64,000 nucleotides of DNA. Source: an uncultured Prevotellaceae bacterium. GTDB taxonomy: Bacteria; Bacteroidota; Bacteroidia; Bacteroidales; Bacteroidaceae. The stretch spans positions 1 to 64,000 of the forward strand of contig CAMVKN010000001.1 in assembly GCA_947168045.1 (NCBI GenBank), written 5' to 3'. Position 1 is the stretch's first letter, and the number at the start of each line of letters is the position of its first letter. Of this stretch, positions 8,140 to 16,563 are shown one piece after another. Both the position numbers and the translations under genes were made by a program. A model generated the notes under the pieces. It searched no databases. It was not told where the DNA came from and saw nothing but the letters and a program-made list of their open reading frames with translations.

Positions 8140-8811
8140 TCATATATCAATGATGACGTTGAACGTATAGCCCAGCCGCGTGCTTTCTTGTATGCCGTAG
8201 CCTGGCACGTACCAGGTTTTCCCCATCCGCCCGTCGTCGTGAGCCAAGCGCCGACGGTAACGGGCGCTCCACCCTAAGTGCAGCGGCCCGGCCACCTTTG
8301 CCTCGATGCCGAGGAGCAGCTCTGCCCAGTGCTGGTAGCACGACTCGTCGCGGACGCCATAGCTGGTAGTCCATTTCCATATAGGGTCAAGAAACGGGTC
8401 GCGGCTGATGTCCACCTTGTAGGAGGTGAAGCCGTAGCGCAGACCGGCGAAGACGCGGTTGCCCGTGTGCTTGTTCTTCAGCAGGTTCACATCGGCACCG
8501 ATGCGGAAGTAGGGTGCCTTGGTGGCGTAGTTGATGCCCGTGACGACGTCGTCCTTGTGGCTGGCCTCGCCGTAGCCCACCTCGATGGTGGGGAAATACT
8601 GGTCATGCAGGTTGACGCGCCCCATCACCTCATACTGTCCGTAGTCGCTCAACAGGCGTTGTGCGGCACCGGCCACGTCGAAGCCTATGGCCACACCGCG
8701 AAACAACGGTATGCTGTCTTCCTGCCACTTCAGGAAGCCCTGGGCATGGGCGGCGCTAACGCTAAATGCTAAATGACAAATGACAAATGACAATGTTAGC
8801 AGCCTGCCCAC
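8140..8811 (-). CDS. DUF6048-like outer-membrane beta-barrel protein
   Basis: A secreted protein of about 223 residues, rich in alternating-hydrophobic strands ending in aromatic residues, consistent with a small outer-membrane barrel (DUF6048 by recall). The proposed start is GTG at 8811, just after the stop of the DUF6452 gene, giving signal peptide RLLTLSFVICHLAFSVSAA followed by HAQG. An ATG at 8874 is also in frame, but it overlaps the previous gene and adds a Ser/Thr-rich stretch before the signal peptide. The signal-peptide core is encoded by heptanucleotide repeats (8756-8795). DUF6452 and DUF6048 genes are usually neighbours in Bacteroidales; the function is unknown. Confidence 0.75.
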   Translation of the reverse strand: MGRLLTLSFVICHLAFSVSAAHAQGFLKWQEDSIPLFRGVAIGFDVAGAAQRLLSDYGQYEVMGRVNLHDQYFPTIEVGYGEASHKDDVVTGINYATKAPYFRIGADVNLLKNKHTGNRVFAGLRYGFTSYKVDISRDPFLDPIWKWTTSYGVRDESCYQHWAELLLGIEAKVAGPLHLGWSARYRRRLAHDDGRMGKTWYVPGYGIQESTRLGYTFNVIIDI

Positions 8812-8824
8812 CCATGACCGGCGG

Positions 8825-9361
8825 CTAATAGCGCTGCTTGAAGTAGATGTTGAAGTGCGTGATGCTCGGGTCATAGCTTACATGTGGGTTGACGATGTTG
8901 ATGCTGTCGATGCCATAGTGCGTGGAGCGCACGGCGTTGAGATGGTGGAAGAAGTGGGTGCCACAGTCCACACTCTCAAAGTGGGGTATGTCGTCCTTCT
9001 TCAGGTACACTGTGTCGAGGGTCTGCTGTCCGTACTGGTCGACGATGTAGAACACGAGGGTGTCCTCGGGGTGGGCGTAGCTGACGGGCAGCGAGAAGGC
9101 GTCCTTGCCCACGAGGCGGTTGAGCTGTGTGTTCTCCTTGTCGGGATGGAGCAGCGTGTCCTGCAGGTCGGCGCGCCGTGTCCAGACGTAGAGTGTGTCA
9201 GCCATCGTGACTGCGTTGCCGTCGGCATCGAGGATGGCATAGTTAGCCCTCACCGTGTTCTGCACCGGGCAGTCGATGCTGGAGCAGGAGGAAATGGCCA
9301 GTGACAAGTGATAGGTGACAAGTGATGCAAGCATCACTCTCATCAATACTTTTTTATTCAT
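8825..9361 (-). CDS. DUF6452-like lipoprotein
   Basis: About 178 residues. The start at 9361 (MNKKVLMRVML) gives a lipoprotein signal peptide with a lipobox-like AISSC; the mature protein begins with the cysteine. Two further cysteines (SSIDC and VDCGTHF) could pair. The body looks beta-rich. The hydrophobic core ASLVTYHLSLA comes from 7-base repeats. A longer frame back to 9403 would overlap the GT2 stop and lies before the signal peptide. It sits between a GT2 gene (35-base gap) and the DUF6048 gene. Function unknown. Confidence 0.75.
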   Translation of the reverse strand: MNKKVLMRVMLASLVTYHLSLAISSCSSIDCPVQNTVRANYAILDADGNAVTMADTLYVWTRRADLQDTLLHPDKENTQLNRLVGKDAFSLPVSYAHPEDTLVFYIVDQYGQQTLDTVYLKKDDIPHFESVDCGTHFFHHLNAVRSTHYGIDSINIVNPHVSYDPSITHFNIYFKQRY

Positions 9362-9396
9362 TCTTTCTTGGCATCGTTGTTTTACATGTGGCGGAT

Positions 9397-10344
9397 TTAG
9401 CACTTATCACCTATCGTCTCCTCCACCTGATAGTCGTTGCGGTTCTGCGACGAGCGGCTGACCAGGTCAGCCACGAAGCCGGTGAGGAAGAGCTGCGTAC
9501 CCAGCACCATCATGGTCAGTGCGACATAGAAGTAGGGTGAGTCGGTGATGAAAATCTTGCCCATGAGCTTGCTGATGCTGACGATAATCATGGCAACGAA
9601 TCCGACGAAGAACATCAGCGAGCCAACGAAACCGAACACATGCATGGGCTTCTTGCCAAAGGTGCTGAGGAACCAGAGGGTGAGCAAGTCAAGATAGCCG
9701 TTGACGAAACGGTTCCAGCCCATGAACTTCGACGTGCCATACTTTCTGGCCTGGTGATGCACCACCTTCTCGCCGATGCGGTCGAAGCCGGCGTTCTTGG
9801 CCAGATAGGGTATATAGCGGTGCATCTCGCCGTACACCTCGATGTTCTTCACCACGTCACGACGGTAGGCCTTCAGGCCGCAGTTGAAGTCGTGCAGGTT
9901 CTTGATGCCGCTCACCTTGCGCGCCGTGGCGTTGAAGAGCTTCGTGGGCAGCGTCTTCGACAGTGGGTCGTAGCGCTTCTGCTTGTAGCCGCTCACCAGG
10001 TCGTACTTTTCTTCCTTAATCATGCGGTACAGCTCGGGAATCTCGTCAGGCGAGTCCTGCAGGTCGGCATCCATGGTGATGACCACGTCGCCCTGTGCCT
10101 TGGCGAAACCGCAGTACAGCGCCGGGCTCTTGCCATAGTTGCGACGGAACTTGATGCCCTTGACGCACGGCGACTGCTGGTGCAGCTCGTTGATGATGTC
10201 CCATGAACGGTCGGTGCTACCATCGCTGATGAAGATGACCTCATAGCTGAAGCCATGCTCCTTCATCACACGCTCTATCCATTGGTAGAGCTCGCCGATT
10301 GACTCCTCCTCGTTATACAGAGGTATGACTACTGATATATCCAT
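9397..10344 (-). CDS. family 2 glycosyltransferase, membrane-anchored (DPM1/ArnC type)
   Basis: A 315-residue GT2 enzyme that transfers a sugar from an activated donor to polyprenyl phosphate at the inner membrane. The catalytic domain covers residues 1-230: VVIPLYNEEESIGEL, the metal site TMDADLQDSP, and the acceptor region ending KYGTSKFMGWNRF. Two membrane helices follow (~235-300). This is the architecture of the polyprenyl-phosphate mannose/glucose synthase branch. It is second in a minus-strand operon, after the DUF4199 gene, a pairing common in Bacteroidales. The sugar donor cannot be read from the sequence. Confidence 0.93.
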   Translation of the reverse strand: MDISVVIPLYNEEESIGELYQWIERVMKEHGFSYEVIFISDGSTDRSWDIINELHQQSPCVKGIKFRRNYGKSPALYCGFAKAQGDVVITMDADLQDSPDEIPELYRMIKEEKYDLVSGYKQKRYDPLSKTLPTKLFNATARKVSGIKNLHDFNCGLKAYRRDVVKNIEVYGEMHRYIPYLAKNAGFDRIGEKVVHHQARKYGTSKFMGWNRFVNGYLDLLTLWFLSTFGKKPMHVFGFVGSLMFFVGFVAMIIVSISKLMGKIFITDSPYFYVALTMMVLGTQLFLTGFVADLVSRSSQNRNDYQVEETIGDKC

Positions 10345-10385
10345 TTCTATATGTCTTGTTAATCCATCATTTACGCTTCAATGCC

Positions 10386-10928
10386 CTAACCAACAGGGGT
10401 GATGCGGTTACGCTTGCTGACGACCGCCACGGGCAACCCCAAGATGACGCCGATGAGCAGGTTGGTCGTCATGATGTTCAGCGCCAGGTCGATGGGGCGC
10501 ATCTGCCCCAGGTCGGTCAGCGCCTGGCTCATGGCCGGTCCCCAGCCCATCTGCTGCAGGGCCTGTGCCGTTTGCGGCTCGTTGAACATCTGTGATATCT
10601 GGCTCAGGAAGAAGCCCTTGTCCAAATAGGCGAAATAGACAAACTGCGCAATGGCAAAGAGCAGGCTGGCATAGAAAAACATGAACACCACGTATGCCCA
10701 CGCACGGCGAAAGGAGATGGCCCCGCTGAGACCATCGTCGCGGTAGCGCCGCACCATGCGTACTGACATGAATGGCGTTACCAGTGCGACCACCATTGCC
10801 AGAAGACTCAGGAAAGGCGTGGTCAGTCCTGCCACATAGAGGCCAAAACTGATAATCCACAGCACGAACAATATCATGCCGTCGTAGCGGGCAAAGGCCC
10901 GTAGTTGTATGTATTCGGGTGCTGTCAA
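10386..10928 (-). CDS. DUF4199 membrane protein
   Basis: About 180 residues with four predicted membrane helices (MILFVLWIISFGLYVAGL, FLSLLAMVVALVTPFM, AYVVFMFFYASLLFAIA and a C-terminal one), matching Bacteroidetes DUF4199. The proposed start is TTG at 10928 (TAPEYIQLRAFARYDG), where family similarity begins. The upstream ATG at 10988 is disfavoured because a -7 box (10976-10983) lies inside its first codons. It is first in the operon with GT2, DUF6452, DUF6048, ApbE and Crp. The function is unknown; the constant pairing with GT2 suggests a lipid-linked sugar process. Confidence 0.8.
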   Translation of the reverse strand: MTAPEYIQLRAFARYDGMILFVLWIISFGLYVAGLTTPFLSLLAMVVALVTPFMSVRMVRRYRDDGLSGAISFRRAWAYVVFMFFYASLLFAIAQFVYFAYLDKGFFLSQISQMFNEPQTAQALQQMGWGPAMSQALTDLGQMRPIDLALNIMTTNLLIGVILGLPVAVVSKRNRITPVG

Positions 10929-10975
10929 GGTTTTCTTTATATATAATAATGTGTGAACAAATGTCTTTGCGCCTG

Positions 10976-10983
10976 CAAAATTA
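10976..10983 (-). promoter_or_regulatory. -7 box for the DUF4199-GT2 operon
   Basis: TAATTTTG on the minus strand, about 48 bases before the TTG start. Confidence 0.5.
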
Positions 10984-11080
10984 CTCATTTTCCATCACAT
11001 TAGGCGCACGGTCTTCAAAAAATAAGTTAAAAACACAAGAATTCTTCTCTCTTCATTCTTCGTATTCCAATTTTTATGCG

Positions 11081-11088
11081 TATCTTTG
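11081..11088 (+). promoter_or_regulatory. -7 box for SRP RNA and tRNA-Thr
   Basis: TATCTTTG, 27 bases before the first paired base of the SRP RNA. Confidence 0.6.
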
Positions 11089-11115
11089 CACCCGCTTTAC
11101 AAGAAGCACCTACAT

Positions 11116-11211
11116 GGGCAAGTCCTGTACGGCCAGCTCCTGAGGAATCCTCCAGGACGGGAACGTAGCAAAGGCACTTGGTTGTAGCGGCGCGATGCAG
11201 ACCGCTTGCCC
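11116..11211 (+). ncRNA. ffs: signal recognition particle RNA, small bacterial type
   Basis: About 96 bases closed by GGGCAAG paired with CTTGCCC. The apical domain IV is diagnostic: CAGG, three pairs ACG, the tetraloop GGAA, CGT, then AGCA, which is the asymmetric loop that binds Ffh. It is followed 4 bases later by a tRNA gene and probably shares its transcript. The length fits the 4.5S-like class without an Alu domain. Confidence 0.88.
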
Positions 11212-11215
11212 ACCC

Positions 11216-11289
11216 GCCTCTTTAGCTCAGTTGGCCAGAGCACGTGATTTGTAATCTCGGGGTCGTTGGTTCGAATCCGACAAGAGGCT
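11216..11289 (+). tRNA. tRNA-Thr (anticodon TGT)
   Basis: A 74-base cloverleaf: acceptor GCCTCTT with AAGAGGC, D-arm GCTC/GAGC, anticodon loop TTTGTAA (anticodon TGT, reading ACA), T-arm GTTGG-TTCGAAT-CCGAC, discriminator T. CCA is not encoded. Confidence 0.95.
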
Positions 11290-11297
11290 CAGAACAG

Positions 11298-11335
11298 AAG
11301 CGAGGAAGTCGTTGCAACGGCTTCCTCGCTTTTTT
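11298..11335 (+). terminator. terminator after tRNA-Thr
   Basis: An 11-bp stem (AAGCGAGGAAG with CTTCCTCGCTT), a loop containing CGTTGCAACG, then five more T. Confidence 0.9.
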
Positions 11336-11412
11336 GGTTCTACGAAATTTTGTGTAGGAAAAACACATACCCCACCCTACCCCTCCCCTTGGAGAAGCAA
11401 GGGGCACGGCGG

Positions 11413-12693
11413 CTACTTGGTGCCGTTGTGCTTGCGGATGACCTGCAAGGTGGTGGTGTCGCAGTCGAAGACGGAGTTCAAGCCCTGCGCTTCCTGTGCA
11501 GGGTCGCCACAGTAGGCATCGCCCACCAGCCACTGCTCATGGGTGGGCCGGGCCTCACCACCCCACCCCCAGAAGTTGCAGCCGCGCACGGTGCTGTCAC
11601 CCATGGCCATGGTGAAGATGTAGTCATAGTACTGGTCGCGGGCCGTCGTCGGCGTGGCGCAGCCGAACTGGAAGCCGTCGCGCGGATAGCCGAACTCCTC
11701 AATCACCAGCGGCTTCTCCAGCTTACGGGCTATGCGTATGTGCTCCTTCAGATAGTCGCCGCTGTTGGCACAGGCCCTTCCGATATTCTCCTGCAGCGAG
11801 TCCTGCTTGGCCCAGCCCCAGTTGTAGGGCCAGATGTGGGCATTCATGTAGTCGATGTTCTCGTCAGCACAGATGCGCTCATAGAGCAGGGTGTCGTTCT
11901 CGCACCCCCAGATGCCCTCCGAGCCAATGCTGATGAGGTGGTTCTTGTCGAGGCTGCGGATGAGTGCCGACGCCTGGCTGAGCCACTGTGCAAAGGACTC
12001 CTTTGCCTCATCGCTGAAGGCGCGCGGCTCGTTGCCTATCTGCCAGGCCATGATGGCGGGGTCGTCGACGTATGCCACATGGGTATAACGGTTGGTGCGT
12101 CCGATGATGTCGCGCACGTACTGGTAGAACAGCTGGTGGGCCTTCTCGTTGGTGGCATACTGGCTCATGGCCTGCATGAAGGCTGGATAGCCGGCCTCAT
12201 TGGGACGCGGCTGCGGACCGGCCCCGGCCTGCTCCAGGTAGTAGCCATAGCCGCCGCTCCACTCCCATGAGTTGTTCAGATAGAGCACAGCCTTCATGCC
12301 CCGCTCGCCCATCTGCTGCAGCAGATAGTCAAGACCGGCCAGGATGGTGTCGTTATAGACGCCGGGAGCCACCTGCAGCGTCGGCTCCACCTTCGTTGCC
12401 ACGCCGCGCTGGCCATCGCTGCCCACCAGGATGCGCAGGTTGTCCAGACCCAGCTCGTGCAGCTTGTCCAGCTCGCGGCACAGGCGCTGGCGGTCGCCGC
12501 CCTGCCCCTCGCTGGCCAGGATGGCGCCATACCAGAAGTTAGTGCCCACAAAACGGTAGTCTTTGCCGTTCAACACGAAGGCGGTACCCTGTCGCTTGAC
12601 GAAGGGACTGTCCTCGGACGCCGTTACAGCAGGCTTCTTGCAGCCCGCCAGCACTGCGACAAGGGCCAGTGCGATGATGGTTATTCTCCTCAT
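11413..12693 (-). CDS. GH5 endo-beta-1,4-mannanase-like lipoprotein
   Basis: A 426-residue secreted (beta/alpha)8 glycoside hydrolase, closest by pattern to GH5 subfamily 7 mannanases. The signal peptide ends in lipobox VLAGC (Cys18), so it is lipid-anchored, probably on the outer membrane. Catalytic residues visible are acid/base E222 in WQIGNEP and nucleophile E333 in IEEFGYP. Aromatic subsites include NFWYGAI near the N-terminus and CNFWGWGGE near the C-terminus. It follows the YfhO gene by 3 bases, so the two are co-transcribed. No SusCD pair is near. Mannan specificity is inferred from the subfamily pattern. Confidence 0.88.
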   Translation of the reverse strand: MRRITIIALALVAVLAGCKKPAVTASEDSPFVKRQGTAFVLNGKDYRFVGTNFWYGAILASEGQGGDRQRLCRELDKLHELGLDNLRILVGSDGQRGVATKVEPTLQVAPGVYNDTILAGLDYLLQQMGERGMKAVLYLNNSWEWSGGYGYYLEQAGAGPQPRPNEAGYPAFMQAMSQYATNEKAHQLFYQYVRDIIGRTNRYTHVAYVDDPAIMAWQIGNEPRAFSDEAKESFAQWLSQASALIRSLDKNHLISIGSEGIWGCENDTLLYERICADENIDYMNAHIWPYNWGWAKQDSLQENIGRACANSGDYLKEHIRIARKLEKPLVIEEFGYPRDGFQFGCATPTTARDQYYDYIFTMAMGDSTVRGCNFWGWGGEARPTHEQWLVGDAYCGDPAQEAQGLNSVFDCDTTTLQVIRKHNGTK

Positions 12694-12696
12694 GTG

Positions 12697-15414
12697 CTAT
12701 TTCTTCCTTTTGCGTACATACATAACAATAATCAGCACCACGAGCAGCAGCAGGGACACCTCAGCTATATATGCGATGGTATTCGTTGTCTGCACCGACT
12801 GCGGGTGGAAGTCCAGCTCGACCTTGTGCTTTCCGCCGTCTACGTGCAGGGCGCGCAACACATAGTTGACGCGACCCAACTCCACGGCCTTGCCGTCGAC
12901 GGTGGCTGTCCAAGCCGGATAATAGATTTCTGAGAACACAAGCACGCCGCCCTTGGCGCTGCTCACGTCGTAGACCAGGTGGTTAGGCTCATAGCTCGTC
13001 AGCGTCACCTGTGTGGTGCTGTCCTGAGGGGCTGCCTGTCCCAGGGCCTTCTCAAACCGCTTGTCGGCCACTGCCACATGGCGCAGGTCCAGCGCCTTCA
13101 GTGCTGCCAGCTCCTCATTGGGCGTGTCCACATACTGTATGTCATCCACCATCCAGGCATTGCCATAGGCCCAATTGTTCGTCATGGGCAGCACGCCACC
13201 CTCGGCCTTCACCACGATGTAGCGCGTGTTCAGCATGTTCAGCACCGGCATTATCTCATCGCCCGGCAGCGAGTCCAGCTGGTAGCCCACCTGCGGCACA
13301 TAGTAGTTGACCATGGCCATCTCCTGGAACAGGCAGCTGTCGATGAGGTCCTGATAGCGCTGCATCTTGGCGGCATGGTAGCCACCCACGCTCTTGTGGT
13401 AGTAGCTGGTCTGGTTTTCATTGAACACCGTGCTCAGCTGCTGCATGTCGTAGGGCATGTTCAGCACACGGTAGTCGAGGGTCTTGTCCTGGAGCAGGAA
13501 CTCGTCGAGCGGCGTCTTGCGGTGTGTCTCCTCCACGATGCTGCTGCTGCGGAACATGCCGTCGTTCAGGTAGTTCTTGTTCACCTGCCACAGGTCGAAG
13601 AGTGCCACCACGGCGATGATGGCCACGGCATAGAAGGCTTTCAGTTTCTTCGTCATGTAGAGGAAGAGCGTGACGGCACCAATGGCGACGATGGCCAGCG
13701 AGCGCCAGCAGTCGGCAGTGAAGATGGCGCGCCGCACATCCTGCACCACGCTGAGCTTCTCGGCCCAGTCATACATCGGGTCAGGCTTGACGAAGCTGAA
13801 GAACGCCGTGGGCACGAGGGCGAAGATGAGCAATGCACCGCCCACCAGGCCGAAACTCGCGGTCAGCGGTGTCAGCGGCATCTTCTTCTTGTCCATGACG
13901 GCCAAGGGGCTCTGCTTTCCGAAATAGTTGACCGTACTGTTCACCATGACGATGAGCAGGGCAATGATGCCCAGGAACAGGGCCACGCTTGTGCCGTTGA
14001 TGCCCATGAAGATGAGGAAAGCCGCGATGCAGGCCAGCAGCGCCGTGGCGTTGATGCGCTGGCGCAGCAGCTCGGGCTCCTCAATGATGCGCTTCAGGCC
14101 CATCATGGCCAGCAGGGGTATGGTGAACTCGGCGATGACGAGGATGCTCTCCACGGTGCGGAACTTGGCATACATCGGCACGTAGTCAATGAAGAAGTCG
14201 GTGAAAGCTTGCCAGTTGTGGCCCCACGACAGCAGGATGCTTATCACGGTGACGGCCAAAAGTGCCCATTTCATCGGCCCTCGCACTACGAAGAGGCTGA
14301 GTACGAAGAGCAACATGACGAGTGCGCCCACATAGACGGGGCCCATGGTGCCACCCTCGTCCCAGTATTGGGGCAGCACGTTAAACAGCTCGCCGGCGCT
14401 GATGCTCTGTCCGTTGGGCAGGCTGACGCTCTCGTTGGCCACGGCCTTGGCGGCACTGCTCTCGGCGAGGCTGCAGAAGGCGGTGCCCTCTTCGGCGTCG
14501 GCCCTCATCGAGGCGCCGCCCTTGACGTTAGGAATGAGCAACGACCATGTCTCGCCCTTGCCATAGCTATACTGGGTGATGTATCCACGGTCCAGTCCGC
14601 CGTTGCCTGTCTGTGCGCCACCCTTCGCTGCCAGCTCCGAGCCGCCGCGCATGGTGGCCTTGCTGTACTCCCAGGTGTGGTAGAGGTTGGGCAGGTTGAT
14701 GAGCACGCCAATCACTCCTCCGGCGATGCACACGCCAATGGCCTTCAGCAGGTGTGCCATGCGCTTCTGGCGCAGGGCTTCGATGGCAAACGCCACAACC
14801 ATGGCCGCAATGATGAACAGATAGTAGTAGGTCATCTGCACATGGTTGGCGTGTACCTCCAGCGCGGTGAACAGTGCGGTGAGCAGCAGACCCCACAGGT
14901 ACTTGCCCCTGAAGGCCAGCACGATGCCCGCAATCATCGGGGGCAGATAGGCCAGTGCCATCACCTTCCACATGTGTCCGGCCGCGATGATGATGAGGAA
15001 ATAGGTTGAGAAGGCCCAGAGGATGCTGCCCAATGCTGCCAGATGCTGCTTGAAGTCGAAGGCACGCAGCAGGATGTAGAAGCCCAGCATGTAGGCGAAC
15101 AGGTGCCACACATAGTCAGGCAGCCACAGGTGGTAGGCTTTCTCCACCACGCTCACAGGCTTGTCGCTGCTGTACGACGGTGCTATCTGGTAGGTGGGCA
15201 TGCCGCCGAAGAGACTGTTGGTCCAGCGGCTGCGCTCTCCGGTCTTTTCATAGTACTCGCCGGCCTCTTGTCCAGCACCGGCACTTGCCGAGGTATCATG
15301 CTGATAGAGGATGCGCCCCTCAGTGTCCGAGGGGAAGAAGTAGACGAAGGCCAGCAAGGCAAACAAGACGACTGCCAGCACGTCGGGCAGCCAGCGTTTC
15401 AGTTCTTTGTTCAT
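12697..15414 (-). CDS. YfhO-family polytopic membrane protein
   Basis: A 905-residue protein with about a dozen membrane helices and a large loop, followed by a C-terminal beta-rich extracytoplasmic domain and a last helix (TIAYIAEVSLLLLVVLIIVMY) with a basic tail (VRKRKK). This is the YfhO/GT-C-like layout. In Gram-positives YfhO homologues glycosylate teichoic acids with lipid-linked sugars, so a transfer of sugars from polyprenyl phosphate is plausible here. Its promoter box lies at 15446-15453 and it is co-transcribed with the GH5 gene. Confidence 0.88.
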   Translation of the reverse strand: MNKELKRWLPDVLAVVLFALLAFVYFFPSDTEGRILYQHDTSASAGAGQEAGEYYEKTGERSRWTNSLFGGMPTYQIAPSYSSDKPVSVVEKAYHLWLPDYVWHLFAYMLGFYILLRAFDFKQHLAALGSILWAFSTYFLIIIAAGHMWKVMALAYLPPMIAGIVLAFRGKYLWGLLLTALFTALEVHANHVQMTYYYLFIIAAMVVAFAIEALRQKRMAHLLKAIGVCIAGGVIGVLINLPNLYHTWEYSKATMRGGSELAAKGGAQTGNGGLDRGYITQYSYGKGETWSLLIPNVKGGASMRADAEEGTAFCSLAESSAAKAVANESVSLPNGQSISAGELFNVLPQYWDEGGTMGPVYVGALVMLLFVLSLFVVRGPMKWALLAVTVISILLSWGHNWQAFTDFFIDYVPMYAKFRTVESILVIAEFTIPLLAMMGLKRIIEEPELLRQRINATALLACIAAFLIFMGINGTSVALFLGIIALLIVMVNSTVNYFGKQSPLAVMDKKKMPLTPLTASFGLVGGALLIFALVPTAFFSFVKPDPMYDWAEKLSVVQDVRRAIFTADCWRSLAIVAIGAVTLFLYMTKKLKAFYAVAIIAVVALFDLWQVNKNYLNDGMFRSSSIVEETHRKTPLDEFLLQDKTLDYRVLNMPYDMQQLSTVFNENQTSYYHKSVGGYHAAKMQRYQDLIDSCLFQEMAMVNYYVPQVGYQLDSLPGDEIMPVLNMLNTRYIVVKAEGGVLPMTNNWAYGNAWMVDDIQYVDTPNEELAALKALDLRHVAVADKRFEKALGQAAPQDSTTQVTLTSYEPNHLVYDVSSAKGGVLVFSEIYYPAWTATVDGKAVELGRVNYVLRALHVDGGKHKVELDFHPQSVQTTNTIAYIAEVSLLLLVVLIIVMYVRKRKK

Positions 15415-15445
15415 TGTTCTTTGGTTCTCAGTTGCTTTTTGCCTG

Positions 15446-15453
15446 CAAAGGTA
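15446..15453 (-). promoter_or_regulatory. -7 box for yfhO-GH5
   Basis: TACCTTTG on the minus strand, about 32 bases before the yfhO start codon. Confidence 0.6.
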
Positions 15454-15560
15454 CGAATAAGCGAGTAAAATGCAAAACGAATCACAACTTTTTCACACCT
15501 TTTTCACAACAAGGGGAAAAAGAAGCGAGCCCTGTTGGCGCAAATCTCAGGAAAAATGCT

Positions 15561-15568
15561 TAACTTTG
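15561..15568 (+). promoter_or_regulatory. -7 box for xerD
   Basis: TAACTTTG, only 9 bases before the chosen ATG, so the mRNA would have almost no leader. Confidence 0.55.
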
Positions 15569-15577
15569 CCCGTTGAA

Positions 15578-16486
15578 ATGAGCATCGACGAGAAAATCTT
15601 CAAGGGCTACCTGCGCTACCTCAGGCTGGAGCGCAGCATGTCGGGGAACACCCTCGACGCCTACCGCCGTGACGTGGAGAAGCTGCTGGCCTACCTGCAG
15701 CCCATGGGCAAGAGCCTGACGGAGGTGACGCTCGAAGACTTACAGTCGTTCTCTGCCGATTTGCACGACATCGGCATCGGTCCCCGCTCACAGTGCCGCA
15801 TCCTCAGCGGCGTGCGCTCACTCTTCCGTTACATGGTGCTCGATGGCTACGTGGAACAAGACCCCTCAGAGCTGTTAGAGAGTCCCGTCCTGGGCGAGCA
15901 CCTGCCTACATTCCTCACGCCGGCCGAGGTAGACCAGCTGAAGGACAGCATCGACCTGTCGGTGCCCGAGGGTCATCGCAACCGTGCCATCATCGAGGTG
16001 CTTTTCTCCTGCGGCCTGCGTGTGAGCGAGCTGGTCAGCCTGAAGTGGAGCCAGGTGTATGAGAACGACCTCTATCTGCGCATCCTCGGCAAGGGCAACA
16101 AGGAGCGCTTGGTGCCACTGTCAGAGACGGCCCTCCACGAGATAAGCAACTATCTGCCGTGGCGCAACAGCCTGAAGATAAAGCCTGGCGAGGAGGACTA
16201 CGTGTTCCTGAACCGTCGTGGCGCACATCTCACACGCACGATGATTCTCATCATGCTGAAGCAGCAGGCCGAGGTGGCTGGCATCAAGAAGACCATCTCA
16301 CCACACACCCTCCGCCACTCCTTCGCCACGGCGCTCCTTGAGGGCGGTGCCGACCTGCGGGTCATTCAGGCACTGCTCGGCCATCAAAGCATCGGAACCA
16401 CCGAGGTTTACACACACATCTCCATGCAGACCCTGCGCCGCGAAGTGCTGGAGCATCATCCCCGGAACATCGACGGCCGACAGTGA
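15578..16486 (+). CDS. xerD: site-specific tyrosine recombinase XerD
   Basis: A 302-residue tyrosine recombinase that resolves chromosome dimers at dif with XerC and FtsK. The N-terminal SAM-like core-binding domain spans residues 5-95. The catalytic domain has R148 (SCGLRVSEL), K172 (GKGNKERLVPL), H243/R246 (HTLRHSFAT), H269 (LLGHQSIGTT) and nucleophile Y278 (EVYTH). The start MSIDEKIFKGYL matches family length. An in-frame ATG at 15470 would add 36 unrelated residues upstream of the promoter box. It stands alone and converges with folK. No integrative element is attached, which supports the housekeeping call. Confidence 0.95.
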   Translation: MSIDEKIFKGYLRYLRLERSMSGNTLDAYRRDVEKLLAYLQPMGKSLTEVTLEDLQSFSADLHDIGIGPRSQCRILSGVRSLFRYMVLDGYVEQDPSELLESPVLGEHLPTFLTPAEVDQLKDSIDLSVPEGHRNRAIIEVLFSCGLRVSELVSLKWSQVYENDLYLRILGKGNKERLVPLSETALHEISNYLPWRNSLKIKPGEEDYVFLNRRGAHLTRTMILIMLKQQAEVAGIKKTISPHTLRHSFATALLEGGADLRVIQALLGHQSIGTTEVYTHISMQTLRREVLEHHPRNIDGRQ

Positions 16487-16493
16487 AGGGGGG

Positions 16494-16516
16494 GCTCGAT
16501 GGGGAAACCATCGAGC
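16494..16516. other. hairpin between convergent xerD and folK
   Basis: A perfect 9-bp stem (GCTCGATGG / CCATCGAGC) with loop GGAAA and no T run. It may act as a weak or rho-assisted 3' end for xerD. Confidence 0.5.
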
Positions 16517-16563
16517 GCAATAGCCCGCTCAACAACGATGAAACGGTGGATTTTCCCTTTTTC

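Noticed and set aside
11216..11289. tRNA-Thr as an integration site for an island
   Set aside because: No repeated tRNA 3' end and no integrase downstream; the following DNA is the ordinary GH5-yfhO unit.
12979..15009. 676-codon plus-strand frame opposite yfhO
   Set aside because: Composition (His, Gln, Val rich) is that of an antisense shadow of a GC-rich membrane-protein gene; the minus-strand gene has clear membrane helices and family features.
15578..16486. Integrase of a mobile element
   Set aside because: Length, residues and stand-alone position match housekeeping XerD; no attachment sites or cargo adjoin it.
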